Part shown: in pieces, positions 33,396-42,791 of the stretch
Numbering within the stretch: position 1 is the stretch's first letter
How the letters are laid out: every line of letters begins with the position of its first letter
NCBI RefSeq assembly: GCF_029872155.1
Contig: NZ_JARXLA010000002.1
Coordinates: 310,001-374,000 of the forward strand
Direction: 5' to 3'
Length of the DNA: 64,000 nt
Origin: Hyphomicrobium sp. D-2
Lineage (GTDB): Bacteria > Pseudomonadota > Alphaproteobacteria > Rhizobiales > Hyphomicrobiaceae
Made by a program: the position numbers and the translations under genes
Notes under the pieces: generated by a model
What the model was told of the DNA's origin: nothing
The model's database searches: none
The model's input: the letters and a program-made list of their open reading frames with translations, nothing else

Positions 33396-36356
33396 ATGGC
33401 CGACCAGCAGACACCAGACCATGCTCCGCTGATGGCGCGCCTCAAAGTGGCGCCGGTTGCAGGCGATGAAATGCGTGCCGCCGACGCGATGGCGGTTCTG
33501 AAGCAGCATGCGGAACAAGCAGGCGTGCTGCCGTCGATGCAGGACGCATTGCGCGCTGCCGGCGCCGAAGCGCTGCTTGCCGGGATATTTGCCGGTTCGC
33601 CCTATCTGACAGCGCTTATCGATCGCGATCCGACGCGTCTGGTGCGGTTGCTTTCGACCGCGCCGGAGCAGCGTATGGCGGAATTGAGGTCGGAGTTGCA
33701 CGCGGCGACGGACGCTGCGGGAGATCGCGCTGCGGTGCTTAAAGCGCTGCGCGTTTACAAGAACGAGGTTGCGCTGCTGACGGCGCTCGCAGACCTGGGC
33801 GGCGTCTGGAATGTTACGGAAGTTACCGGCGCGCTTACCCGCTGCGCGGACGCAACGCTTGCCAGTGCCGTTTCGTGGCTGTTCCGTGAGGCCGCAAAGC
33901 GTGGCCAATGGCTGCTGAACGCCGATGGCAGCATTGCGCCTGACGGCTATATCGTACTGGCCACGGGCAAGTATGGGGCTAGCAAGCTCAACTATTCCAG
34001 CGATATCGACCTGATCGTTTTTTACGATCCCGATCGCGCGCATCTGGCGCCCGGTGTTGAAGCGCCGGGTTTCTTCGTGCGCCTGACGCGGGATCTGGTG
34101 CAACTCATGTCGGAGCGCACCGGCGATGGCTATGTGTTCCGCACCGATCTGCGTTTGCGGCCCGATGCCGGTGCCACGCAGCTTGCGCTCTCAACCGGTG
34201 CGGCGCTGATCTACTATGAAAGCTTCGGCCAGAACTGGGAGCGGGCGGCGCTTATCAAGGCGCGTGCCTGTGCAGCCGACGTAGCCGCGGGCGAAGCGGT
34301 GTTGCAGGAGCTGGCGCCGTTCGTGTGGCGCAAGTATCTCGATTATGCCGCGATTGCCGATGTGCACGCGATGAAACGGCAGATCTTTGCCCATCGCGGT
34401 TTCGGCCAGATTGCGGTTGCCGGACACAACGTGAAGCTGGGGCGCGGCGGTATTCGCGAGATCGAATTCTTCGTACAGACGCAGCAGCTGATTGCGGGCG
34501 GGCGGCAGCCGGATCTGCGCGCACGCCGAACGCTGGATGCGATGCAGCGTCTTGTTGAGCGCGGCTGGATCAAGCCGGTTGTGGCGGAGGAACTGACGGA
34601 AGCCTATGAGTTTCTGCGCGGCGTAGAACACCGCTTGCAGATGGTCGCAGATGAGCAGACGCACGAAATTCCCGACGATCCGCAGCGGCTGGAGCGATTT
34701 GCGAAATTCTGCGGGTATGCGGATACGGCAGCATTTTCGAAGGCTTTGATCCAGCGCCTTGAGACCGTGCAAAGTCACTACGCGGCTTTGTTCGAGGATG
34801 CGCCGCAACTGACACCGGGCGCGGTAAATATGGTGTTTGCCGGCGAGAACGATGATCCGGGGACGGTGGTTGCTTTGAAGGCCATGGGCTTCTCGCAGCC
34901 ATCGGACGTGCTCGCCACCATTCGCGGCTGGCACCATGGCCGTTACGCCGCCGTGCGTTCGGCGCGGGCCCGCGAACGGTTGACGGAGGTGCAACCGCTG
35001 TTGGTTGAAGCTCTGGCGGATACTGTTGATCCAGATCGCGCGCTGATGAGCTTTGATCGCTTTCTTGCTGCTCTGCCGGCCGGTGTGCAGCTGTTCTCGT
35101 TGCTGCGCGCCAACCCTGCGTTGCTACGGCTGTTGGCGGACATCATGGGCACGGCGCCGCGTCTGGCCGGTATCCTATCGCGGCGTCCGCGTCTGCTCGA
35201 TGCGGTGCTGGATCCCGGCACGCTCGGTGCGCTGCCCTCGTCTGATGATCTCGACCGCCTCATCGCCGCTGAATTGGGGAGCGGCGAACATGACATGCAG
35301 CATGTGCTGGACCGCGCACGGGTGATCGGCAACGAGCAGCAGTTCCTTATCGGCGTGCGTGTGTTGTCCGGAGCCATCAAGGCCAATCAGGCGGGCGGCG
35401 CTTATGCGTTGCTGGCTGAGCGTATGATTGCAGCGCTGAAGCGTGCGGTCGATCGAGAGCTGGTGCGTGTGCATGGGCGCGTCGAAGGCGGCGGTGCGGC
35501 CGTGCTGGCCATGGGCAAGCTGGGTGGCCGCGAGATGACAGCTGGCTCCGATCTCGACCTCATCGTCATCTATGATTTCGATCCCGAATGCATCCAGTCC
35601 GATGGCGAGCGCCCGTTGGCGCCGGGCCAGTACTATGCGCGCCTGACACAACGGCTGATAACCGCGCTTTCGTCGGCTACCGCGGAAGGCACGCTCTACG
35701 AGGTCGACATGCGATTGCGTCCTTCCGGGCAGCAGGGGCCGGTGGCGACGCAACTGCGGACCTTTGTTGCCTATCAGCGCAACGAGGCCTGGACCTGGGA
35801 ACACATGGCGCTCACGCGTGGGCGCGCGATCGCCGGACCGCAGGCGTTGTGCGCAGCGGTCGAGGCCGCGGTGCAGGCTTCACTGGTCTGGCCGCGTAAC
35901 GTCGAGAAAATCGCGGGCGACGTGCGTGAGATGCGCGAACGGATATTCAAGGAGAAGGGCTCGAGCGATATCTGGGAGCTGAAGCAGGTTCGCGGCGGCC
36001 TCGTCGATGTCGAGTTCATCGCCCAGTATTTGCAACTCGTGTATGCGGCCGAGCACCCGGAAGTTCTGAATCAGAACACGATCGGTGCCTACCGCAAGCT
36101 GCGGGATGCTGGCCTGCTCCGCGCCGAACATGCCGATGTTCTGATCCCGGCGACGCGGCTGTTGCACGACCTGACCCAGATCTTGCGCCTTTGCCTTGAT
36201 GGCCGGTTCGATCCGGCGACCGCCCCTCGGGGCCTGAAAAAGCTGCTGGCGGTGGCGGGTGAAGCGCCGACCTTTGAGGAGCTTGAGTTCCGGCTGCGGG
36301 AAAATCAGGCGCGGGTCGCCGAACTGTTTGATGAGCTGGTGCAGTATAGGCCGTGA
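33396..36356 (+). CDS. glnE: Glutamine synthetase adenylyltransferase / deadenylase
   Basis: This 986-residue bifunctional enzyme switches glutamine synthetase off by adenylylation and on by phosphorolytic removal, answering to PII signalling. Two nucleotidyltransferase domains are visible. The N-terminal deadenylase has KYGASKLNYSSDIDLIVFYD from about residue 192, and the C-terminal adenylylating domain has KLGGREMTAGSDLDLIVIYD from about 708. Both carry the G-x11-DxD pattern. RGGIREIEFFVQ and VRGGLVDVEFIAQYLQL are the matching helical-bundle motifs. Its length matches the family (about 950-1000). Confidence 0.97.
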   Translation: MADQQTPDHAPLMARLKVAPVAGDEMRAADAMAVLKQHAEQAGVLPSMQDALRAAGAEALLAGIFAGSPYLTALIDRDPTRLVRLLSTAPEQRMAELRSELHAATDAAGDRAAVLKALRVYKNEVALLTALADLGGVWNVTEVTGALTRCADATLASAVSWLFREAAKRGQWLLNADGSIAPDGYIVLATGKYGASKLNYSSDIDLIVFYDPDRAHLAPGVEAPGFFVRLTRDLVQLMSERTGDGYVFRTDLRLRPDAGATQLALSTGAALIYYESFGQNWERAALIKARACAADVAAGEAVLQELAPFVWRKYLDYAAIADVHAMKRQIFAHRGFGQIAVAGHNVKLGRGGIREIEFFVQTQQLIAGGRQPDLRARRTLDAMQRLVERGWIKPVVAEELTEAYEFLRGVEHRLQMVADEQTHEIPDDPQRLERFAKFCGYADTAAFSKALIQRLETVQSHYAALFEDAPQLTPGAVNMVFAGENDDPGTVVALKAMGFSQPSDVLATIRGWHHGRYAAVRSARARERLTEVQPLLVEALADTVDPDRALMSFDRFLAALPAGVQLFSLLRANPALLRLLADIMGTAPRLAGILSRRPRLLDAVLDPGTLGALPSSDDLDRLIAAELGSGEHDMQHVLDRARVIGNEQQFLIGVRVLSGAIKANQAGGAYALLAERMIAALKRAVDRELVRVHGRVEGGGAAVLAMGKLGGREMTAGSDLDLIVIYDFDPECIQSDGERPLAPGQYYARLTQRLITALSSATAEGTLYEVDMRLRPSGQQGPVATQLRTFVAYQRNEAWTWEHMALTRGRAIAGPQALCAAVEAAVQASLVWPRNVEKIAGDVREMRERIFKEKGSSDIWELKQVRGGLVDVEFIAQYLQLVYAAEHPEVLNQNTIGAYRKLRDAGLLRAEHADVLIPATRLLHDLTQILRLCLDGRFDPATAPRGLKKLLAVAGEAPTFEELEFRLRENQARVAELFDELVQYRP

Positions 36357-36662
36357 AAAACATAGAAATAACAGTGCGTTGGCTTTGTTGCTCGGGTCTA
36401 AGGGCTCTTCTTTAGGCATTACGACCGGAGCATACAGCTCGGGCGGGTTTGGAATTGGCTCGGCGGCGACGGAAATTGAGTTGAGGTCCGTTTAACACGG
36501 TGAATGGGAGCGGTAGGCCGCAGGGGCCGCCGCCGAGGTCGTAGAAACGGCCCATCCGGCGTTAAACTGGAGCGGACTTTGGTAGCCATGTTGTCGAGAT
36601 TGGCAGTGGCAGAGGAACTGGGACCGGCAGGTTTGAGGCCGGATGGCCAGGGAGAACGGCCA
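36357..36662. other. Intergenic region upstream of the ECF sigma gene
   Basis: These 306 bases lie between glnE and the preferred sigma factor start. An in-frame ATG at 36588 could lengthen the sigma factor by 25 residues. I see no RNA gene, no strong hairpin and no GGAAC-CGTT promoter here. Confidence 0.4.
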
Positions 36663-37238
36663 ATGGGGGCTGTGGCAGGTGAGGAAGCCGCGCTGGTGAC
36701 GGCAGCGGCTGGCGGCGACGCCAGGGCGTTCCGCGCGCTCATGGATCGCCATTTGAGCGGTGTGCTGGCGGTTGCACGCCGGATGCTGCGCGACGACGCG
36801 GAGGCTGAAGACGTGGCGCAGGAAGCAATGCTGCGGCTCTGGCGGTCGGCCGACGGTCTGGATGTTGGAGCAACCGGTGTTCGCCCGTGGCTGCGCCGGG
36901 TGGTCTCCAACCTTTGTGTCGATCGGTTGCGGTCGGGCAAACGACTGACGGTGGTTGAAGAGTTGCCCGAGCAGGCGGAGCCCGCAACGCAGCATTCCGA
37001 TCTCGAGGCTCAGCAGGCCAGCAGTCGTATAGATGCGGCGTTGAAGGCGCTGCCGGATCGCCAGCGCACGGCGCTGACACTTTTTCACTACGAAGGGTTG
37101 AGCCAGATTGAAGTGGGCAGAATCATGGGCATTTCTGATGAGGCGGTTGAATCACTTCTGGCCCGCGCCCGTCGAAGTCTGAAAGCTGCTCTGCGTGATG
37201 AGTTGCAAGAGCTTCTGTCCGAGAGCTTGCCAGAGTGA
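36663..37238 (+). CDS. ECF (sigma-70 family) RNA polymerase sigma factor
   Basis: This 191-residue extracytoplasmic-function sigma factor shows region 2 in ARAFRALMDRHLSGVLAVAR, then DDAEAEDVAQEAMLRLWRS. Region 4 is ALKALPDRQRTALTLFHYEG, followed by LSQIEVGRIMGISDEAVESL. The ATG at 36663 has GGGAGA nine bases upstream; one at 36588 is also possible. It heads an apparent three-gene unit with a putative anti-sigma protein and a metal-sensor-like protein, as in cnr/ncc-type systems. The target genes are unknown. Confidence 0.9.
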   Translation: MGAVAGEEAALVTAAAGGDARAFRALMDRHLSGVLAVARRMLRDDAEAEDVAQEAMLRLWRSADGLDVGATGVRPWLRRVVSNLCVDRLRSGKRLTVVEELPEQAEPATQHSDLEAQQASSRIDAALKALPDRQRTALTLFHYEGLSQIEVGRIMGISDEAVESLLARARRSLKAALRDELQELLSESLPE

Positions 37239-37302
37239 GCGAACGGATCAGCGATAATTTTGTGTTTTGATCGAAGACGACCCAGAAACGGGAACGCAGG
37301 CG

Positions 37303-37884
37303 ATGTCGAAGAACAACAAGCAGGCAGTTGATAGAGAGGCGCTGGAGCGTCTCCTTGATATTTACGGCGCCGACCGGACGCGTTGGCCTGCCCGTGAGCG
37401 GTTGCGGTTCGCAGGCATCATCAGTGATGATCCTGAGGCTGCGAAGATGCTGGCGCGGGCCCAGGCGCTTGACCGTCTTCTGGATCAGGCAACTCCTGCG
37501 GGGGATGCAAGCCTTGAAGCCTTGAAGGGCCGCATAATGGCGGCGGCATTGGCCGAGCGTGCTTCGCGTGGCGATTCGGTTAGCTCTGATCAGCCGCACG
37601 TTGGCGGCGCGTCTGTCACCAGCCTTTCGGCTGTGCGTGAACGGCGCGCGGTGCGCAGCGGTGCTGTTGCGGGCTTCGGCGATTGGCCAGCCGCTGCGGT
37701 GCTGGCGGCATCCTTGGTTCTGGGTGTCATGCTCGGGTGGGGCGGTGCCTTCACTGGCACGATGACCCAGATGGCGCAGGTTGCAGGGCTGGAAGATTCC
37801 CGCACTGACGCATCATCGACTTACGATATTTCCCAGCTTGCGCTGAGCTCGGAAGTCGATGGCCAATACGAGGACTTGCTATGA
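37303..37884 (+). CDS. Putative anti-sigma factor, single membrane span
   Basis: This 193-residue protein has a soluble N-terminal part (DREALERLLDIYGADRTRWP, then LRFAGIISDDPEAAKMLARA) and one hydrophobic span near 135-155 (AAAVLAASLVLGVMLGWGGA). A short periplasmic tail ends YDISQLALSSEVDGQYEDLL. Its position right after an ECF sigma gene and its membrane topology fit an anti-sigma factor, though I see no zinc-binding HxxxCxxC motif. Its stop overlaps the next ATG by four bases (ATGA). Confidence 0.65.
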   Translation: MSKNNKQAVDREALERLLDIYGADRTRWPARERLRFAGIISDDPEAAKMLARAQALDRLLDQATPAGDASLEALKGRIMAAALAERASRGDSVSSDQPHVGGASVTSLSAVRERRAVRSGAVAGFGDWPAAAVLAASLVLGVMLGWGGAFTGTMTQMAQVAGLEDSRTDASSTYDISQLALSSEVDGQYEDLL

Positions 37885-38348
37885 GCCTTTCACCGCGTGC
37901 GCTCCGCTGGCTGCTGGTGGCCTCGCTTGCACTCAACGTGCTTGTCATCGGCGTAATAACGGGCGCAATCTGCCTTTCGCATTTCGGCCACGGTCGGCAC
38001 ATGGGGCCGCCGAAGGGTGGTCTGCTTGGATTTGCGCGCTCGCTGCCCGACGAGCGCGGTGGGCCCATCCTGCAGAAGTTTGATGACGGCAAGGAAACAC
38101 GCAAAAATCTGCGCAGTCTGATCCGCGATGCGCGTGCCAAAGTTCGCGCCGCAATCATTGCCGAGCCGTTTGATCAAGCCAAGCTGGATGAAGCGCTGAA
38201 CGGTATCGTCAACGCAGAGACTGAAATTGCGCGCGACCGGGTGTCGATGTTTAACGCCACCGTGCAGCATCTGACGCCAGAAGAGCGGCGCCAATTGCAC
38301 GATTGGCTGGAGAAGCATCGTCCGATGCCCAAGCCGCCTGGGCATTGA
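37881..38348 (+). CDS. Periplasmic metal-sensor-like protein (CnrR/Spy-type, metal_resist)
   Basis: This 155-residue protein has an N-terminal membrane anchor (WLLVASLALNVLVIGVITGA) and a His-rich stretch SHFGHGRHMGPP. A helical domain follows with the repeats DDGKETRKNLRSLIRDARAK, then LTPEERRQLHDWLEKHRP, typical of heavy-metal-resistance (CnrX/ZraP/Spy-like) sensors. It is translationally coupled to the preceding gene. In cnr-type systems this protein senses metal or envelope stress and frees the sigma factor; the real signal here is unknown. Confidence 0.78.
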   Translation: MSLSPRALRWLLVASLALNVLVIGVITGAICLSHFGHGRHMGPPKGGLLGFARSLPDERGGPILQKFDDGKETRKNLRSLIRDARAKVRAAIIAEPFDQAKLDEALNGIVNAETEIARDRVSMFNATVQHLTPEERRQLHDWLEKHRPMPKPPGH

Positions 38349-38391
38349 TAGCCTGCACGGACAGATGTGAGTGTCGTAACGAGTATTTGAC

Positions 38392-38425
38392 AGGGTCGTA
38401 CCGAAGTGTCGGTGCGGCCCTTTTC
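38392..38425. terminator. Terminator between convergent genes
   Basis: A 13-base stem (38392-38404 against 38409-38421, with two G-T pairs) and a four-base loop are followed by TTTT. It ends the sigma/anti-sigma/sensor unit, and on the other strand may serve the kinase gene. Confidence 0.65.
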
Positions 38426-38506
38426 ATACAGGCCAAGCTGTTCGCATGGCGGAACGCGTCAGTCGTTGGGGCACCGCGTTGTGCGAGAAGCAAGACGTCT
38501 GAAATT

Positions 38507-39670
38507 TCAGGCGTAGCGCCGCGTCTGGTAGTGGCTATCGTCGACAGTTTCACGCCGCGAGGCGAACAGATCTTCCTGCGCGGCGCGGTCCAGCACGGTG
38601 ACGGCGGTCCAGCCGCCGGTTGCGGGTTCGATTTCCAGCAATGATGTGCCTTGCATTTCCAGCAGCGTGCGGGCCAGCGTAATTGCCAGGCTGCCGTTGC
38701 GTGCGGCGATTTCAGTGCGCTCCTGGCGGACCGTCGCGACAACCTCGATCAGCTCGCCATCGGGAATGGCAACCAGTGAGATAGTGTGGCCATCTTCCGT
38801 ACGCGCGATGGCTTCCGAAAGCAGATTGACGAAGATCTGCCGCAGCGCGCGGGGCTCGTTGAGAACCTCGATTTCAGCGCTGATGGCATACTCGATGCGG
38901 ATGTTCCGGGCCATTGCCTTGCGCTCGACAAAGGCCCACGCCTCGACGACGGCCTGATGGAGCGTGCAGATTTCGCGAACGACGGCGTCGCGGTGGTTGG
39001 TCAGCAGGGCGGTCAGTGCCAGCGTATCCTCAGCCGACTTCAAAAGCTCGCCAGCGCTGTCGTTGATATGGCGGAGGTAGTCCTGATAGCGTTCGTTTCC
39101 GATTGGCCCGAACATCTCCAGCGACATGACTTCGGAGAAGCCGATCACGGCATTCAGCGGCGTGCGCAGCTCGTGATTGATCCGCGCCATCAGGTCGGCC
39201 CAATCGTGATTGGGGTCAAGCGCGGTAGCTTTGCGGTTTTCAGCTTTGGAACGTCGGTCTTGCGGCTGCTTGCCCGCGTGGCGATGCCGGGCTTGCATGT
39301 AATTTGATACAGGTCCCTGGCTGCCCTGAGCGGTGTCGGCCCCATAGTTTTCGGGCCTGTTCTGCTGATCGTCCGACGACGATGTTTTTTTTGCCGACTG
39401 GGTAGCAGACGCAAGGTTGGCGCCAGCCCCGAGCGCTACGAGGATGCTGCCCGATAGCAGCAGCGCACTGGCGGTAACGGCGGCGGGAAGCACTGGCGTC
39501 AGCGCGCCGATGCTCAACACAGTCAAGGCTGTAACGGTTTGCGTCTGGCGATTGCCATGCACAACCCGGGTGGCTTGGGCGGCGAACTGTCCGGCCTGCC
39601 TAACTGCCGTTGCGGCGGTGGTCCCAAAAGTTGGGCGCGCGCGCAGGTCCGCCGACGTTGTCCACGCCAT
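38507..39670 (-). CDS. Histidine kinase-like protein with degenerate ATP-binding domain
   Basis: This 387-residue protein has two hydrophobic segments near 45-90, a Lys/Gln-rich linker and a clear HisKA domain (LMARINHELRTPLNAVIGFS, H166). The catalytic half is worn. At the N-box position it reads FVNLLSEAIARTEDG without the key Asn, and no DxGxG (G1) or GxGLGL (G2) box is present. It may bind or relay phosphate rather than act as a kinase, or it may dimerise with another kinase. No regulator gene is adjacent. It is transcribed downstream of pepN. Confidence 0.75.
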   Translation of the reverse strand: MAWTTSADLRARPTFGTTAATAVRQAGQFAAQATRVVHGNRQTQTVTALTVLSIGALTPVLPAAVTASALLLSGSILVALGAGANLASATQSAKKTSSSDDQQNRPENYGADTAQGSQGPVSNYMQARHRHAGKQPQDRRSKAENRKATALDPNHDWADLMARINHELRTPLNAVIGFSEVMSLEMFGPIGNERYQDYLRHINDSAGELLKSAEDTLALTALLTNHRDAVVREICTLHQAVVEAWAFVERKAMARNIRIEYAISAEIEVLNEPRALRQIFVNLLSEAIARTEDGHTISLVAIPDGELIEVVATVRQERTEIAARNGSLAITLARTLLEMQGTSLLEIEPATGGWTAVTVLDRAAQEDLFASRRETVDDSHYQTRRYA

Positions 39671-39812
39671 CCCTTACCCCCGGTATGAATGTCTGATGTT
39701 TTGCGCCGGCCGGAAGGCCTGCGAACCCCAGATCACCAACTACAGTTCACACCATCGCGAATCGGCTGTCGAGGCTGAATAAGCCCTTTGATGCTAAGGA
39801 ATTTTTCTTGCA

Positions 39813-42470
39813 TCAGCCATCCAGGATTCGCGACGCTATCTCCTGCACGTCAGAGGATAGTGATTTGGTGCGGGCGATGCGCTGCAGGGCTTTGCGGGCC
39901 TTGGCGCGGCGCTCGCTCTCAAGCGACCGCCAGGATCGCAATGCGCCGAGCATGCGGGCGGCAATCTGCGGGTTGAGGCGGTCGAGCGCCAGCACCTGAT
40001 CGGCCAGGAAGGCATAGCCGGCGCCATCGGGGCGGTTGAACTGGACCGGATTGCCGGAGGCAAATGTACCGACCAGCGCGCGCACCTTGTTGGGCGCGGT
40101 GAGTGAAAACAGCGGATGCTTGGTGAGCGCGCGCACGCGCGTGATGGTGCTGTTCAGCGGCGACTGGGCCTGCACGGCGAACCAGGTGTCGATGACGACA
40201 TTGTCGCCATGCCAGGTGTCGTAGAAATCCTTCAGCGCGGCCTTGGCTTCAGCACCGCCCTTGGCAGCGAGCAGATGCAGCGCGTGGGCGCGGTCCGTCA
40301 TGTTGGTTGCTTTAGCGTAATGTCTGGCGAGGCGCTTGATGTCGCTCTCGCTGCCCCGTGCGGTCAGCAGAGTGAGGGCGGCATTACGCAGTGCGCGTTT
40401 GCCGGCGCTGGCTGCATCCGGCGAGAACGGGCCTTTGACGGCCATGCGGCGATAAAGGTCTTCCAGTTGGGGCCCAAGCGTGCGGCCCACCAGTTTGGAA
40501 AGCTGCCGGTGCGCGCGCTGGATCAGGGCTGGATCGACATCCTTGCCGATAATGCGCGCAACATCCGATTGCGTCGGCAGCTTCAGCAACTCAGCGCGGT
40601 AGGCCGGTTCCAAGTCGCCGTCGATGAGCGCAGCGCCCAAAGCCCGCGCATACCGCAGCCCGCGGCCCGATGCGCGTTTGCCCGCAGCCATGTTGCGCAC
40701 CGCCTCGACGAGGGTTTGCGCGGCGTAACTGTTGGCCGCCTGCCAGCGGTTGAACTGGTCGCTATCGGCTGCCATCAGCAACTCGATGTCGGCGTCGGGC
40801 AAGTCGACGGTGATGTTGACCGGCGCGGAGAAACCCCGCAACAGCGAAGGCACCGGCTGGGATGGCACGTCGACAAAGCGGAAGCGCTGGCGCCGTTTGG
40901 TGAGGTCTATGACGCCGTCGCGCGGTGTGCTGCCGTCCTCAAGTTTCAGGTCGATGTCGTGCCCGTTGGCGCCCAGCAGGCCCACGCGCACCGGAATGTG
41001 CATCGGCTTCTTGTTCGGCTGCCCCGGCGTGGGTGGCACGATCTGCTCAAGCTCCAGATCGGCGGTCTTGCGATCCTTGTTATAGGATAGCCGCGCGATG
41101 ACTTCGGGCGTGCCGGCTTGCGAATACCAAAGCTTGAACTGGCCAAGGTCGGTACCGCTGGCATCTTCAAAGCAGGTGAGGAACTGATCGACGGTTGCCG
41201 CTTCGCCGTCGTGACGGTCGAAGTAGAGGTCCATGCCCTGGCGGAAGCCGTCGGCGCCCAGAATGGTCGCAATCATACGCACCAGTTCGGCGCCTTTTTC
41301 GTACACGGTCGCCGTGTAGAAGTTGTTGATCTCAACAAAGCTTTCAGGACGCACCGGATGGGCCAGCGGGCCAGCATCCTCAGCGAACTGATGCGCCTTT
41401 AACTGACGGACATCGACAATGCGCTGCACCGTGCGCGAGCGTTCGTCTGAGGAAAATTCCTGATCGCGGAAAACCGTCAGGCCTTCCTTCAGGCAAAGCT
41501 GGAACCAGTCGCGGCAGGTGATGCGGTTGCCGGTCCAGTTGTGAAAATATTCGTGCGCGATGACGCTCTCGATCGCCTCGAAAATGGTGTCGGTTGCCGT
41601 TTCGGGCGAGGCGAGCACCAGGCGGTCGTTGAAGATGTTGAGGCCCTTGTTCTCCATCGCGCCGAGATTGAAATCCGACACGGCGACGATATTGAACACA
41701 TCCAGGTCGTATTCGCGGCCGAAGCGCTCTTCGTCCCACTTCATGGAACGTTTGAGGGCATCCATGGCCCAGGCGGCGCGGGCTTCCTTGCCGTGCTCAA
41801 CATAGATGGCCAGATCAACCTTGCGGCCGGACATGGTGCGGAACGTCGAGCTGATCGGCGCCAGATCTCCCCCTACGACGGCGAATAGATATGACGGCTT
41901 AGGGTGCGGATCGTGCCAGATCGCATAATGACGTGCGCCGCCGTCGATCATGCCCCGTTCCTGCAGGTTACCGTTTGACAACAGCACCGGAGCGGCGGCC
42001 GGGTCGGCCTCGAGCCGCACGGTATAGGTAGCCAGCACGTCGGGCCGGTCGAGGAAATAGGTGATGCGGCGGAAGCCCTGCGCTTCGCACTGGCTGCAAT
42101 AGACATTGTTGGAGCGATAGATGCCCGAAAGCGCCTTGTTGGCGTCCGGGTTTATGTAAGTCGTGATTTCAAGCGTGAACGGCTTCACCGGCGGTTTGGT
42201 CAGCGTCAGCGACGTATCGGTGAGCTTGTAGTCCTTCTTCGTCAGTGCGCGTCCGTTGAGCTTGATGTCGCCCAGTTCCAGATGCTGCCCGTCGAGCTGC
42301 AGCGGCCCGCGTTTGACGGCAGCCTTGGGGTTGGCGCGCACCGACAGTCGCGATTTCACCGCAGTGCGGGTGGGATCGAGCGAAATATCGAGGTTGACGC
42401 GATCGATGAGATAGGCGGGCGGGCGATAGTCCTTGAGGTGGACGGTCGGTGCGGTCGTATCGCGTTTCAT
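39813..42470 (-). CDS. pepN: Aminopeptidase N (M1 family)
   Basis: This 885-residue cytoplasmic zinc aminopeptidase has the GAMEN exopeptidase motif at 270-274. The zinc site is HEYFHNWTG (H306, E307, H310) plus E329 in LKEGLTVF. The C-terminal helical domain is typical of bacterial PepN (about 870 aa). I chose the ATG at 42470, giving MKRDTTAPTVHLKDYRPPAY. Longer frames up to 42599 add a sequence unlike the family. Confidence 0.95.
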   Translation of the reverse strand: MKRDTTAPTVHLKDYRPPAYLIDRVNLDISLDPTRTAVKSRLSVRANPKAAVKRGPLQLDGQHLELGDIKLNGRALTKKDYKLTDTSLTLTKPPVKPFTLEITTYINPDANKALSGIYRSNNVYCSQCEAQGFRRITYFLDRPDVLATYTVRLEADPAAAPVLLSNGNLQERGMIDGGARHYAIWHDPHPKPSYLFAVVGGDLAPISSTFRTMSGRKVDLAIYVEHGKEARAAWAMDALKRSMKWDEERFGREYDLDVFNIVAVSDFNLGAMENKGLNIFNDRLVLASPETATDTIFEAIESVIAHEYFHNWTGNRITCRDWFQLCLKEGLTVFRDQEFSSDERSRTVQRIVDVRQLKAHQFAEDAGPLAHPVRPESFVEINNFYTATVYEKGAELVRMIATILGADGFRQGMDLYFDRHDGEAATVDQFLTCFEDASGTDLGQFKLWYSQAGTPEVIARLSYNKDRKTADLELEQIVPPTPGQPNKKPMHIPVRVGLLGANGHDIDLKLEDGSTPRDGVIDLTKRRQRFRFVDVPSQPVPSLLRGFSAPVNITVDLPDADIELLMAADSDQFNRWQAANSYAAQTLVEAVRNMAAGKRASGRGLRYARALGAALIDGDLEPAYRAELLKLPTQSDVARIIGKDVDPALIQRAHRQLSKLVGRTLGPQLEDLYRRMAVKGPFSPDAASAGKRALRNAALTLLTARGSESDIKRLARHYAKATNMTDRAHALHLLAAKGGAEAKAALKDFYDTWHGDNVVIDTWFAVQAQSPLNSTITRVRALTKHPLFSLTAPNKVRALVGTFASGNPVQFNRPDGAGYAFLADQVLALDRLNPQIAARMLGALRSWRSLESERRAKARKALQRIARTKSLSSDVQEIASRILDG

Positions 42471-42791
42471 CATTCTCACTCTCAAGCCGGCATATGCGGC
42501 ATCCGAACCAAGGTGGTCTCGAAAGCCCCATCTGCGGCCAAATTCCAACGCATCACTATACGCAGCGGGACTTAGCGCGTCATGACCGGGCGGGCTCATT
42601 TGCCGGCCTCAGGACGTAAAGCCGCGATGAGTTGGTGGCAGCGTTAACAGCCGGTGACGTAGTCTCCAATCGGCTGTGAGCAAGCGGACGCTCGCGGTTT
42701 GTGATTGCCCATTGTTTCCCTACCTTACCGGTGTGGGCACGTTTCTCAAAACCTGAAGCGGGCAGCGGTGCGCGGGATCTGAGCAAAAGAA
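42471..42791. other. Divergent intergenic region between pepN and the GTPase gene
   Basis: About 320 bases hold the promoters of two divergent genes. A hairpin is formed by ACAGCCG (42647-42653) and CGGCTGT (42671-42677). I see no coding sequence and could not assign promoter boxes with confidence. Confidence 0.4.
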
